From: Pseudomonadota bacterium
Lineage (GTDB): Bacteria; Pseudomonadota; Gammaproteobacteria; Burkholderiales; Chitinibacteraceae
NCBI GenBank assembly: GCA_018261735.1
Contig: JAGTRM010000034.1
Span: 1-44,880 of the forward strand
Direction: 5' to 3'
DNA length: 44,880 nt
Positions 24,854-33,179 of this stretch are shown here, one piece after another (the first letter of the stretch is position 1; each line of letters opens with the position of its first letter). Under the pieces are notes generated by a model. That model did not search any database, had not been told where the DNA came from, and saw only the letters and a program-made list of their open reading frames with translations. A program made the position numbers and the translations under genes.

Positions 24854-25681
24854 CTATCCCCCCAGCAGATTTTCCATCTGGGCGGCTTCGGTTTGCGCTT
24901 CGGCCAGTTTGCCGGCGAGCACAGTGCGGTCGAGTCCCAGTGCGGCAAGTTCGGCTTCCGGCAGGCTGTTGGCAACGCTTTCCAGCGTGTTTTTCCTGGA
25001 GAGCAACTCGCTGAGGCGGATAGCCAGGTGCAGGATCAGTCCGAGCGGGGCCGATTCCGGATTTCTCAGCGGCGCGTTCTGGTGCAGGATGGCGAGCCGG
25101 AAGGCTTCGGGAAAGTTCCAGCGGCGCGCCAGTTCTGCGCCCACTTCGATGTAATCAAAGCCGATATTGTTGTCTTCCAGGATCCTGCGGTCGGCACCTT
25201 TTTCCACCGAGCGGTCAATGTGGATGGACAGTTCCGGCGCCACGACATGAATCAGCAATTCCCCGATGTTGTGGATCAGACCGCAAGTGAAGGCCGCATC
25301 CGCATCTTCCCCGGTCTGCCGGGCGAGCCAGCGGGCGTAGGCGGCAACATCCAGGCTGTGGCGCCAGAAGTGTTTGCGGTCAAAGCCCGGCGTGGTGACA
25401 AAGGCACCGGTAATGCCGGCGGCCAGTACCAGCGTGCGCAAGGTGGAAAAGCCGAGCACCATGACCGCTTCATGCAGCGAGCCGATGCGCCGGGCCGGGG
25501 CGAAATGCGCAGAGTTGGCCAAGCGCAGTGTTTTGGCGGCAATCACCTGATCGAGCGCGATGCGGTCAGCAATTTCAGAGATGTCGACATCGACCTTGTT
25601 AAAACTTTCGATCAGTTCCTGGACCACTTTGGGAACGGTCGGTAAACGGTGGGTTTGTTCAAAAACCGCTTCGAGCTTCAT
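24854..25681 (-). CDS. HDOD-domain signalling protein
   Basis: The 275-residue cytosolic protein consists mainly of an HDOD domain (about residues 10-210), an HD-related fold without the full catalytic histidine/aspartate set. Typical traits are LPTVPKVVQELIE near the start, IALDQVIAAKTLRLANSAHF, FWRHSLDVAAYARWLA and CGLIHNIGELL (an altered HD-like motif). A helical C-terminal tail (about 215-275) follows. HDOD proteins regulate motility, type IV pili and cyclic-di-GMP-linked behaviour in beta- and gammaproteobacteria by protein contacts. The start has AGAGGA about seven bases upstream. It stands alone between the rne terminator region and the binding-protein gene. Confidence 0.9.
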   Translation of the reverse strand: MKLEAVFEQTHRLPTVPKVVQELIESFNKVDVDISEIADRIALDQVIAAKTLRLANSAHFAPARRIGSLHEAVMVLGFSTLRTLVLAAGITGAFVTTPGFDRKHFWRHSLDVAAYARWLARQTGEDADAAFTCGLIHNIGELLIHVVAPELSIHIDRSVEKGADRRILEDNNIGFDYIEVGAELARRWNFPEAFRLAILHQNAPLRNPESAPLGLILHLAIRLSELLSRKNTLESVANSLPEAELAALGLDRTVLAGKLAEAQTEAAQMENLLGG

Positions 25682-25895
25682 GGGCTGATTCCTCTAGGTA
25701 TTGGTTGCCGTGTTTGCTCAAGCCTTGAAAACTGAAGTGCGGCCCGGCCCGGAATTGCGTGTTTGTGGTCCAGGCCGTGACGAATCTTGGCTGTTTCCGC
25801 GAATGGCGAATCAAACGCTGGCTTTGCTCGGTACTGGATGGTGTCTGACTTTATCCTAGCTTGCAACCGGTGGCTTTTCCGGGAAACACGGGCGT

Positions 25896-25924
25896 AAAAA
25901 AACCGCCGGACATGTCCGGCGGTT
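25896..25924 (-). terminator. Intrinsic terminator of rne
   Basis: A perfect 24-bp palindrome AACCGCCGGACA/TGTCCGGCGGTT (25901-25924) is followed on the minus strand by a T-run (25896-25902 as A on plus), 14 bases after the rne stop. Confidence 0.9.
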
Positions 25925-25938
25925 TGGGCTGGCAAGGA

Positions 25939-28803
25939 TCAGGACTCGCGGGTTTGCACCTGAACCAATTCGGCGGCATCGCTGGGCTTTTCTGTGTCCG
26001 CCTTGTTGCGCCGGGTCCGTGAACGGGTTTCAGTACTTTCGCTTGCAACTTCCGCAACCGGGGCTGCACTGGATTGGGTTTCTACCAGTTGCAGGGGTTC
26101 GGCGGTTGCCGCGGTCGATGCGGATTTCTGCACATCTCTACGGCGACGACGTTGCGGAACTGCTGCAACCACGATTTCGGCCGGGGTTTCCGTCGTGCTG
26201 CGGGTGGCGACCATTTCCAGGCCGGCTTCTTCCGGCGTGCCAATCACGATGGCGGGTTCCACTGCCGGTGCTGCAACAGCGGGGGCCACAACCGGAGCCG
26301 GGGCGACCGCCTCGACCGCGGCGACAACTACCGGTGCGGCTTCAACGGTTTCTGCCGCAACCGGTTCCAGCGCGAGTTGCGCCTGTGCGGGTTGCTGCAC
26401 CGCCGGTGCTTCGACAACCGGTGCCGGTGCAGGAGTCACTTCCACCGGTTCGGCGGCAATGGCTTCGACAACCGCCGGGCTGGCGATTTCCGTTGCGCTG
26501 ACCGGTGCGGCTTCAATGACCACGGCAGGAGCAACCGGAACGGGCGCCGGCGCGGTTTCGATAACGGCGGCAGTCTCTACTGCGACTGCGACGGGCGCTG
26601 TTGTGGGTACGACGGCTTCGGCGAGAACGTTGCTGCCAACTTCGCTGGTCGCAGGGCGCACTTCGTTGCGGTCACGCTTCTCGCCGCGGCGACGGCGACG
26701 ACGACGCGGCTCGGTGCTTTCCGCGCCTTCTGCCGCCTCGACCACCGGTGCTGCTGCGGCTTGCTGCTTCTGCTCTACACGCTCGGCCTGCTGGCGCTCG
26801 GCGCGTAAGGCTTTTTCTTCTTCGCTGCGCGGAGCACGTTCGGCGCGGGGCGGACGTTCCTGCTTTTCCGGGCGTTCGCCGCGTTCCTGCTGCTGGCCGC
26901 GATTGCCGCGTTCACCGCGTTCGCGGGCGGGCTTGGGTTGCAGGTCTTCCTCGATGCGCGGCTTGCCGCCGTTGCGACGGGTCGATTCTTCGGCAGGGCG
27001 TTCTGCACGGTTGCGTTCCTGGCGTTCGCTGCGCTCGCCACGGTCGGTGCGGGGACGGTCGCTACGCTCGGTACGGCGGCGCTGGTTGCGCGGTGCCGGC
27101 TTTTCTTCCTTGACCGGTTCGCTCTTGAAGAAGCTGACGATGCGTTGCCATAGGGAAGGACCTTCTGCCACCGTATCGCGGGCGCTGACCGGCGCCGGTT
27201 GCGATGGGGTGACGCCCTTGACCACGGCTTCCTGGCGCTTGGCCTGCTCTTCCTTGGCCTTGTTCGGCTGGTAGCCTTCTTCTGCCGGGGCCTCGACCAT
27301 CTGGTAGGACGGCAGGGCTTCGTCGATATGATTGAGGTCGTCGTGGCGCAGGCGATTGACGGTGTAGTTCGGCGTTTCGAGGTGCATGTTCGGAATCAGC
27401 ACCACGCCGACTTTCAGGCGCGCTTCGACGGCAAACAGTTCGGCGCGCTTTTCGTTGAGCAGGAAGGTGGCCACATCGACCGGAACCTGGGCATGGATCG
27501 CGCCGGTGTTTTCCTTCATCGCCTCTTCCTGGATGATGCGCAGGATGTGCAGGGCCGACGATTCGATGCCGCGGATAAAGCCGGTGCCGTGGCAGCGCGG
27601 GCAGGCCATGTGGCTGGTTTCTTCCAGGCTGGGCTGCAGGCGCTGGCGCGACAGTTCCATCAGGCCGAAACGGCTGATCTTGCCGGTCTGCACGCGGGCG
27701 CGGTCATGATGCAGTGCATCGCGCACGCGGTTTTCCACGTCGCGCTGGTTCTTGGCGCTTTCCATGTCGATGAAATCGATCACGATCAGGCCGCCCATGT
27801 CGCGCAGGCGCAGCTGGCGGGCGATTTCGTCGGCCGCTTCCAGGTTGGTGCGCAGTGCGGTTTCCTCGATATCGCCGCCCTTGGTGGCGCGGGCCGAGTT
27901 CACGTCGACTGACCAGAGCGCTTCGGTGCGGTCGATCACGATCGCACCGCCGGAAGGCAGCACCACTTCGCGCGAGTAGGCCGTTTCGATCTGGTGTTCG
28001 ATCTGGAAGCGTGAGAACAGCGGCACATCGTCTTTGTAGAGTTTCACGCGGTTCACGTTGCCCGGCATGACATGGCTCATGAACTGGGTGGCCTGCTCGA
28101 ACACGTCTTCCTTGTCGATCAGGATTTCGCCGATATCGGGCTGGAAGTAATCGCGGATTGCACGGATGACCAAGCTCGATTCCTGATAAATCAGGAATGC
28201 GCCATGTTGGGCGTGGGCCGCGCCTTCAATCGCAGACCAGAGTTGTTGCAGGTAGCTCAAATCCCACTGCAGTTCTTCCACGTTGCGGCCGATGGCAGCA
28301 GTGCGGGCGATCAAGCTGGTGCCAGGGGGTGGGGAGAGTTGGTCGAGTGCGGCGCGCAATTCGTTGCGCTCTTCGCCCTCGATGCGGCGCGAAACGCCAC
28401 CGCCGCGCGGGTTGTTCGGCATCAGGACCAGGTAGCGGCCGGCCAGGCTGATATAGGTGGTCAGCGCTGCTCCCTTGTTGCCGCGCTCGTCCTTTTCAAC
28501 CTGGACGATGAGTTCCTGGCCTTCGCGCAGGGAATCAAGCACGCGGCCGCGGCCGCCTTCGGAATCACCGAGGTAGGAGCGGGCGATTTCCTTGAACGGC
28601 AGGAAGCCGTGGCGATCGCAGCCGTAATCGACGAAGCAGGCTTCGAGCGAGGGTTCGACGCGGGTGATGACACCCTTGTAGATATTGGACTTGCGCTGTT
28701 CCTTGCCGACCGACTCGATGTCGAGATCGATGAGCTTTTGCCCGTCCACGATTGCAACGCGCAGCTCTTCAGCCTGCGTTGCATTGAATAACATGCGTTT
28801 CAT
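25939..28803 (-). CDS. rne: Ribonuclease E
   Basis: RNase E is the central endonuclease of mRNA decay and of rRNA and tRNA processing and the scaffold of the degradosome. The 954-residue product has the full catalytic half: [21 protein letters not shown], the S1 domain (about 38-120), the 5' sensor, the DNase I-like part with the catalytic aspartates in SVDVNSA and IVIDFIDME (about 300 and 340), and the zinc-link CPRCHGTG (about 400). The C-terminal half is disordered: an Arg/Glu/Gln-rich RNA-binding stretch (about 560-710, with an RRRRRRR patch) and then a long Ala-Pro-Val-Glu low-complexity region (about 720-900) with a further RRRRR patch. ATG 28803 has GGAG upstream; six extra residues to 28821 are unlikely. 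Confidence 0.97.
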   Translation of the reverse strand: MKRMLFNATQAEELRVAIVDGQKLIDLDIESVGKEQRKSNIYKGVITRVEPSLEACFVDYGCDRHGFLPFKEIARSYLGDSEGGRGRVLDSLREGQELIVQVEKDERGNKGAALTTYISLAGRYLVLMPNNPRGGGVSRRIEGEERNELRAALDQLSPPPGTSLIARTAAIGRNVEELQWDLSYLQQLWSAIEGAAHAQHGAFLIYQESSLVIRAIRDYFQPDIGEILIDKEDVFEQATQFMSHVMPGNVNRVKLYKDDVPLFSRFQIEHQIETAYSREVVLPSGGAIVIDRTEALWSVDVNSARATKGGDIEETALRTNLEAADEIARQLRLRDMGGLIVIDFIDMESAKNQRDVENRVRDALHHDRARVQTGKISRFGLMELSRQRLQPSLEETSHMACPRCHGTGFIRGIESSALHILRIIQEEAMKENTGAIHAQVPVDVATFLLNEKRAELFAVEARLKVGVVLIPNMHLETPNYTVNRLRHDDLNHIDEALPSYQMVEAPAEEGYQPNKAKEEQAKRQEAVVKGVTPSQPAPVSARDTVAEGPSLWQRIVSFFKSEPVKEEKPAPRNQRRRTERSDRPRTDRGERSERQERNRAERPAEESTRRNGGKPRIEEDLQPKPARERGERGNRGQQQERGERPEKQERPPRAERAPRSEEEKALRAERQQAERVEQKQQAAAAPVVEAAEGAESTEPRRRRRRRGEKRDRNEVRPATSEVGSNVLAEAVVPTTAPVAVAVETAAVIETAPAPVPVAPAVVIEAAPVSATEIASPAVVEAIAAEPVEVTPAPAPVVEAPAVQQPAQAQLALEPVAAETVEAAPVVVAAVEAVAPAPVVAPAVAAPAVEPAIVIGTPEEAGLEMVATRSTTETPAEIVVAAVPQRRRRRDVQKSASTAATAEPLQLVETQSSAAPVAEVASESTETRSRTRRNKADTEKPSDAAELVQVQTRES

Positions 28804-29418
28804 GTTGACTCCTGCGCGCACTCAACGGCAGGAAGAAGCGGCGCTCGGCGCCGGGGCATGGGTCTTGGCCTGTCCGGGCAGGCATACGCGCAAGCATCAC
28901 GTTGCGGCGAAGTTTGCGTGGCCGGGATCAGGGGGAACGGTGCGCCGGGTGCTGAGGTTTCCTCGTCATAATTATGTTGAACGGGTGGGTGCCGAACTTC
29001 TCGTTTCGCTGCAAAAAAGCGGGCGAAACGTATTTAAATTAGCTGTCAGTGCGCGATGTATGCAAATCATATTAATATCGCTGCTTTTTTTTAGCGGTGA
29101 GCGAAATTAACCGCTTCCCGGATCAGTTCAGCCTTGCCGGCGGACATGGCGAGTCCCGCGCACTCGCTTTGCGGATGAATCATCCGAAAAGGGGCAGGTC
29201 AAACCTGCGGCGGAATGGATATCGCCTGCCGGGGGCAGGGAATGCGAACAAAGATCGGGATTGGTTGGGCCGGTCGTTGGAACGCCGACGGGGCCGGCCG
29301 GGTTGCTGACGGATTGTATTCGTCTGCCTTGGGCCCCTGACTGCTGCGCAAGAATCGTTCGCCGCAGAAGCGGTTGCGGTTTACCATGCTCGCAACGCGA
29401 ATCAGAGTATATGTCAAT
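28804..29418. other. Divergent rne/rluC intergenic region with a cluster of hairpins
   Basis: No credible gene lies in these 615 bp. A possible rne promoter on the minus strand is TTGCAT (29060-29065) and GCTAAT (29038-29043), 16 bp apart, giving a leader of about 230 nt. Further out, 29172-29240 packs CGGATG-AAT-CATCCG, GCAGGT-CAA-ACCTGC and CTGCC-GGG-GGCAG hairpins in tandem, followed by a GC-rich dyad near 29270-29310. RNase E autoregulation through a structured 5' UTR is known in E. coli; whether these hairpins serve rne or rluC is not decidable by eye. Confidence 0.45.
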
Positions 29419-30369
29419 ATGACCGACACAAGCAAAGCATCCGTCACACTCGTCACCATTGGTGCCGATGAGTGTGGACAACGGGTCGACAATTTCCTTT
29501 TGCGCATGCTCAAGGGCGTGCCGAAAAGCCATGTCTATCGCATCGTGCGCTCCGGCGAAGTGCGGGTAAACAAGGGCCGGATCGATGTGACCTACCGCCT
29601 GGCCGAGGGCGATGTGCTGCGCATTCCACCGGTCCGCGTGGCCGAAAAAGTGGATACTTCTTCCGCCAGCGCGGCTGCGACGCAGGTCGAGATCCCGGTG
29701 ATCTTCGAGGATGATGCACTGATTGCGCTGAACAAACCGTCAGGGATGGCCGTGCATGGCGGCTCGGGACTGAGCTTCGGCGTGATCGAGTTGCTGCGCG
29801 CCCAGCGTCCGCAAGCCCGGTTCCTGGAGCTGGTGCACCGGCTGGACCGGGACACCTCCGGCATCTTGCTGGTGGCCAAGAAACGCTCGGCATTGACCAA
29901 GCTGCACGAAATGCTGCGCGATAACCACCAGATCGACAAGCGCTACCTGGCGCTGGTCGAGGATGTCTGGCCGCACACGCGCAACCATGTGAAACTGAAG
30001 CTGCTCAAGTTTGAAACGCCCGACGGCGAGCGCCGTGTCAAGGTGAGCGAAGATGGCTTGAGTTCGCATACCGTGGTCAATCGCCGCCAGGTGTGGGCCG
30101 ATTGTTCGCTGGTCGAGTGTGAACTAAAGACCGGTCGCACCCATCAAATCCGGGTACATCTGGCACAATCGGGCCACCCGATCCTCGGCGATGACAAATA
30201 TGGCGAACCGGCCGTCAACCGGGCATTGCAAAAGCGCGGCTTGCGCCGCATGTTTCTGCATGCTTGGCGCTTGACCCTGATCCATCCGCTGACCGGCGAC
30301 AAACTGGTGCTGGAGGCACCGTTGCCCGACGAGCTGCAATCTTTCCTGAATGTGCTGAACGCAAAATGA
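29419..30369 (+). CDS. rluC: 23S rRNA pseudouridine synthase RluC
   Basis: RluC converts uridines 955, 2504 and 2580 of 23S rRNA (E. coli numbers) to pseudouridine. The 316-residue product (E. coli 319) has an N-terminal S4 RNA-binding domain (about 20-75: QRVDNFLLRMLKGVPKSHVYRIVRSGEVRVNKG seen in pieces) and the RluA-type catalytic domain with HRLDRDTSG at 140-148, aspartate D143 being the nucleophile, and later TGRTHQIRVHLA and HPILGD. ATG 29419 fits the family N-terminus; the open frame up to 29374 adds an unlikely extension. The stop overlaps the start of the HAD gene by ATGA, beginning a packed operon divergent from rne, the usual neighbour. Confidence 0.95.
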   Translation: MTDTSKASVTLVTIGADECGQRVDNFLLRMLKGVPKSHVYRIVRSGEVRVNKGRIDVTYRLAEGDVLRIPPVRVAEKVDTSSASAAATQVEIPVIFEDDALIALNKPSGMAVHGGSGLSFGVIELLRAQRPQARFLELVHRLDRDTSGILLVAKKRSALTKLHEMLRDNHQIDKRYLALVEDVWPHTRNHVKLKLLKFETPDGERRVKVSEDGLSSHTVVNRRQVWADCSLVECELKTGRTHQIRVHLAQSGHPILGDDKYGEPAVNRALQKRGLRRMFLHAWRLTLIHPLTGDKLVLEAPLPDELQSFLNVLNAK

Positions 30370-31058
30370 CCCTGACTTCGCAACTTGAAACAACTGCCCG
30401 CAGTCGCTATGACCTTCTGGTGTTCGACTGGGATGGCACGCTGATGGATTCCACATCGACCATTGCCCGCGCCATTCAGGCCGGTTTTCGCGATGTCGGC
30501 TTACCGGCACCTTCGCTGCGCGATTGCAACTACGTGATCGGCTACGGACTGAAAGAGGCCATGTATTACCTGACGCCCGATTCGGACGAGGCGGAAGTGG
30601 CCCGTCTGGTGGATGCCTACAAGCACAATTTTGTCTCCGGCGAAAAGCAGCTGACTTTGTTCGATGGCGTGATCGAGGCGCTGCCGCAACTGCGCGATGC
30701 CGGCTATACCCTGGCGATTGCCACCGGCAAGGCGCGCGCTGGCTTGAACCGCATGCTGACCATGACCGGGATCGGCGATTATTTTGAAGTGACGCGCTGC
30801 GCCGACGAGGCATTTTCCAAGCCGCATCCGGCCATGCTGGAATACATTCTGGATTACACCGTGACCGAGGCCGGACGCACCTTGATGATCGGCGATACCA
30901 CGCACGATCTGCAGTTGGCGATCAATGCCGGTACGCACAGTGCCGCCCTGACCTATGGTGCGCACCCGCTGGATGAAATGCTGCCGCTCAATCCGGTGGC
31001 GCACTTCGACGATTTCTCTTCACTGTCCGGTTGGCTGTTGCAGGAGGTCGAAGCATGA
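30366..31058 (+). CDS. HAD-superfamily phosphatase (phosphoglycolate phosphatase-like)
   Basis: The 230-residue product has the HAD motifs in order: motif I DWDGTLMDS with nucleophile D21 and acid D23, a helical C1-type cap (about 30-95), motif II ATGKAR (about 122), motif III lysine in SKPHPAMLEYIL (about 155-166) and motif IV GDTTHDLQLAINAG (about 177-190). It resembles Gph/YfnB-like small phosphatases that hydrolyse phosphoglycolate or other sugar phosphates. Substrate cannot be told. It is coupled by ATGA overlaps to rluC before it and to the Rieske gene after it; rluC-HAD-S49 peptidase linkage is common in betaproteobacteria. Confidence 0.93.
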   Translation: MTLTSQLETTARSRYDLLVFDWDGTLMDSTSTIARAIQAGFRDVGLPAPSLRDCNYVIGYGLKEAMYYLTPDSDEAEVARLVDAYKHNFVSGEKQLTLFDGVIEALPQLRDAGYTLAIATGKARAGLNRMLTMTGIGDYFEVTRCADEAFSKPHPAMLEYILDYTVTEAGRTLMIGDTTHDLQLAINAGTHSAALTYGAHPLDEMLPLNPVAHFDDFSSLSGWLLQEVEA

Positions 31059-31408
31059 TCGAACGGGTGATTTGCAGTTCCGATGCGTTGCAGGATGGCG
31101 GACTGGCCGTGCGTTTCACTGCGCGCCTGTATGGCGAAGAGCCCCCGGCTTTTGCCATTCGTTACCAGGGACGCGTCTATGCTTATGTCAACGAGTGCGT
31201 ACATATCCCGCTCGAACTCGACCAGAATCCCGGCCATATCTTCGACATGACGGGCCAGTATCTGGTCTGTTCGGTGCATGGCGCCTTTTTTGCCCCGCAT
31301 GACGGGCGTTGCCTGGGCGGACCCTGTCGCGGCCCGGCGCTGGTGTCGTTGCCGGTGGAAGAGCGCGATGGCCAAGTGTGGTTGAAGGAGGAAGAAACCA
31401 ATGAATGA
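31055..31408 (+). CDS. Rieske [2Fe-2S] ferredoxin-like protein
   Basis: The 117-residue soluble protein is a single Rieske domain. The cluster ligands are complete: C48 and H50 in ECVHIP, C72 and H75 in CSVHGAFF. Rieske proteins of this small type carry electrons to oxygenases or reductases, but no partner oxygenase is nearby and the role in this operon is unknown. It starts with ATG 31055 overlapping the previous stop and ends inside the first codons of the S49 peptidase gene (eight-base overlap), whose GGAGG ribosome site lies within this gene. The linkage to rluC, the phosphatase and the peptidase recurs in related bacteria as far as I recall. Confidence 0.92.
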   Translation: MIERVICSSDALQDGGLAVRFTARLYGEEPPAFAIRYQGRVYAYVNECVHIPLELDQNPGHIFDMTGQYLVCSVHGAFFAPHDGRCLGGPCRGPALVSLPVEERDGQVWLKEEETNE

Positions 31409-32333
31409 AGATCTGGAACGCCAAGCACTTCGCGACCTGCTGACTGCCAGTTTGCGTGAACAGCGCGCTGCACGGCGCTGGGGTATTTTTTTCAAGCTCA
31501 TGACACTTGCCTGGTTGCTGGCCGTGGTGTTGATCGCCTCAGGCGTGTTGAATGGCGGGCAGGACGAGTCTGCCGCGGGCGAGCACACAGCCGTGGTCAG
31601 CATGGAAGGCATGATCGCCGCCGGCGGTGAAACCGACAGCAGTCAGGTGCTGGATGGCTTGCGCTCAGCCTTCGAGGATAACAACACCCGTGCCGTGATC
31701 CTGCGCGCCAATAGTCCGGGTGGCAGCCCGGTGCAGGCGGGCATGATCAATGATGAAATCCAGTTGTTGAAACAAAAGCATCCGAAAATTCCGTTCTATG
31801 TGGTGATCGAGGATGTCTGTGCTTCCGGTTGTTATTACGTGGCGGCCGCGGCGGACAAGATCTATGCCGACAAGGCCAGCATGGTCGGTTCGATTGGCGT
31901 GCTGATGGATGGTTTCGGTTTTACCGGGGCGATGGAAAAATTCGGCGTTGAACGCCGTCTGCTGACCGCGGGTGAAAACAAGGGCTTCCTTGACCCGTTT
32001 TCGCCCCTGCGCCAGGAACAAAGGGCCAAGGCGCAGGTAATGCTTAACGAGGTACACCAGCAATTCATCCAGGTGGTGAAAACCGGGCGCGGCAAGAAGC
32101 TGGCCGATAATCCGGACCTGTTTACCGGGCTGGTCTGGAGCGGGGCAACGGCACAAAAACTGGGTTTGGTGGATGAGCTGTCTTCAGTCGACCGGGTCGC
32201 GCGCGATGTGGTGAAAGTCGAGAATCTGGTTGATTTCACCACCAAGCCTTCCTGGGCGGATCGGGTCGCGCGCCAGATTGGCGTGGCGGCGGCGACCAAG
32301 CTGGGGTCCGAGCTTAAACTGCAGTTGAAGTAA
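31401..32333 (+). CDS. sppA: S49 family signal peptide peptidase (SppA, short form)
   Basis: The 310-residue product is the short, single-domain SppA type. A short cytosolic N-terminus and one membrane anchor (about residues 28-50) precede the serine/lysine protease domain. The oxyanion loop ANSPGGSP (103-110), nucleophile S142 in ASGCYYVA and general base K158 in DKASMVGSIGVL are all present. It degrades signal peptides and other membrane fragments, acting as an oligomer on the periplasmic side. GGAGG at 31388-31392 lies about nine bases before ATG 31401. It is the fourth gene of the rluC operon. Confidence 0.94.
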   Translation: MNEDLERQALRDLLTASLREQRAARRWGIFFKLMTLAWLLAVVLIASGVLNGGQDESAAGEHTAVVSMEGMIAAGGETDSSQVLDGLRSAFEDNNTRAVILRANSPGGSPVQAGMINDEIQLLKQKHPKIPFYVVIEDVCASGCYYVAAAADKIYADKASMVGSIGVLMDGFGFTGAMEKFGVERRLLTAGENKGFLDPFSPLRQEQRAKAQVMLNEVHQQFIQVVKTGRGKKLADNPDLFTGLVWSGATAQKLGLVDELSSVDRVARDVVKVENLVDFTTKPSWADRVARQIGVAAATKLGSELKLQLK

Positions 32334-32350
32334 GTTGATCCGGAGCGAAT

Positions 32351-33121
32351 ATGGCGCGCAGGCCTCGACGCGAAGAGCATGAAAACCATGACCGCTGGCT
32401 GGTGTCCTATGCCGATTTCATCACGCTGCTGTTCGCTTTTTTTGTGGTGATGTATGCCATTTCGTCGGTCAACGAAGGCAAATACCGCGTGCTGTCCGAT
32501 TCGCTGGTCAGTGCGTTCAAGAATGTTCAACCATCCTCGGCGGACCCCTTGCGCAAAGGTCCGCCGCAGGCCGGCGCGGCGCCCAGGCCGATCATCCTGC
32601 CCACGTCGCCGGAACGGGACGGCAAGCTGGAAGAGCAAGCGCGAAAAATGCAGGGGATGGCGGGAAACCTCAAGCAGTCACTCGGCTCCTTCATCGATCA
32701 GGGCAAGGTGCGCGTGACGCAATCCAAGCGCGGCATTGCAATCGAAATCAGCGATTCCATCCTGTTCGATCCGGCGCGGGCCGAATTGCATCCGCCGTCG
32801 GTGACCATGCTGCGCGCGGTGGCCGAGATGGTGAAAAATTCAGACAACCTGATCCAGATCGAAGGCCATACCGATCACACGCCAATCCGCTCGGCGCAAT
32901 TTCCTTCCAACTGGGAATTGTCGAGCGCGCGCGCGGCCAGCGTGGTGCGCTTGTTTGCCGAATCCGGCGTCGCGCCGCAGCGCATGGTGGTGATTGGCTA
33001 TAGCGACCAGCGTCCGGTGGAATCGAACGACAAGACGGATGGCCGGGCCCGCAACCGGCGGGTGACGCTGAATATCCTGGCCGACAATCGTGATGAGGTG
33101 GCGGTGTTGCAGAGCCGGTAA
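32351..33121 (+). CDS. motD: Flagellar motor stator protein MotD (MotB family)
   Basis: The 256-residue product has the MotB plan: a basic N-terminus, one transmembrane helix with the proton-channel aspartate D22 in SYADFITLLFAFFVVMYA, a plug/linker (about 55-115) and an OmpA-like peptidoglycan-binding domain (about 130-250) with IQIEGHTDHTPI, LSSARAASVVR and RARNRRVTL. The YADF..LLFAFFVVMYAISSVN helix is typical of MotD, the partner of MotC in bacteria with dual stators. GGAG precedes ATG 32351. No motC or motA gene is adjacent and the preceding operon is unrelated to motility, so the partner must lie elsewhere. A type VI or Ton-like role is less likely given the channel helix. Confidence 0.9.
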   Translation: MARRPRREEHENHDRWLVSYADFITLLFAFFVVMYAISSVNEGKYRVLSDSLVSAFKNVQPSSADPLRKGPPQAGAAPRPIILPTSPERDGKLEEQARKMQGMAGNLKQSLGSFIDQGKVRVTQSKRGIAIEISDSILFDPARAELHPPSVTMLRAVAEMVKNSDNLIQIEGHTDHTPIRSAQFPSNWELSSARAASVVRLFAESGVAPQRMVVIGYSDQRPVESNDKTDGRARNRRVTLNILADNRDEVAVLQSR

Positions 33122-33179
33122 GTCGGCTGCCGCCCCCATTGAGTCGAATCGATTCCCGGGCCTGTTGCTGTGGGGGCGT

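Noticed and set aside
25994..27274. 426-codon plus-strand Ala/Thr/Ser-rich frame opposite the rne C-terminal region
   Set aside because: Low-complexity mirror of the Ala/Pro/Val-rich tail of RNase E; no ribosome site or promoter.
29097..29309. 70-codon plus-strand frame between rne and rluC
   Set aside because: It coincides with the hairpin cluster, has no ribosome site and resembles no family.
33131..33178. CGCCCCCA/TGGGGGCG inverted repeat between motD and the RND gene as terminator
   Set aside because: The 32-base loop and lack of T-runs on both strands make it unlikely to end transcription.
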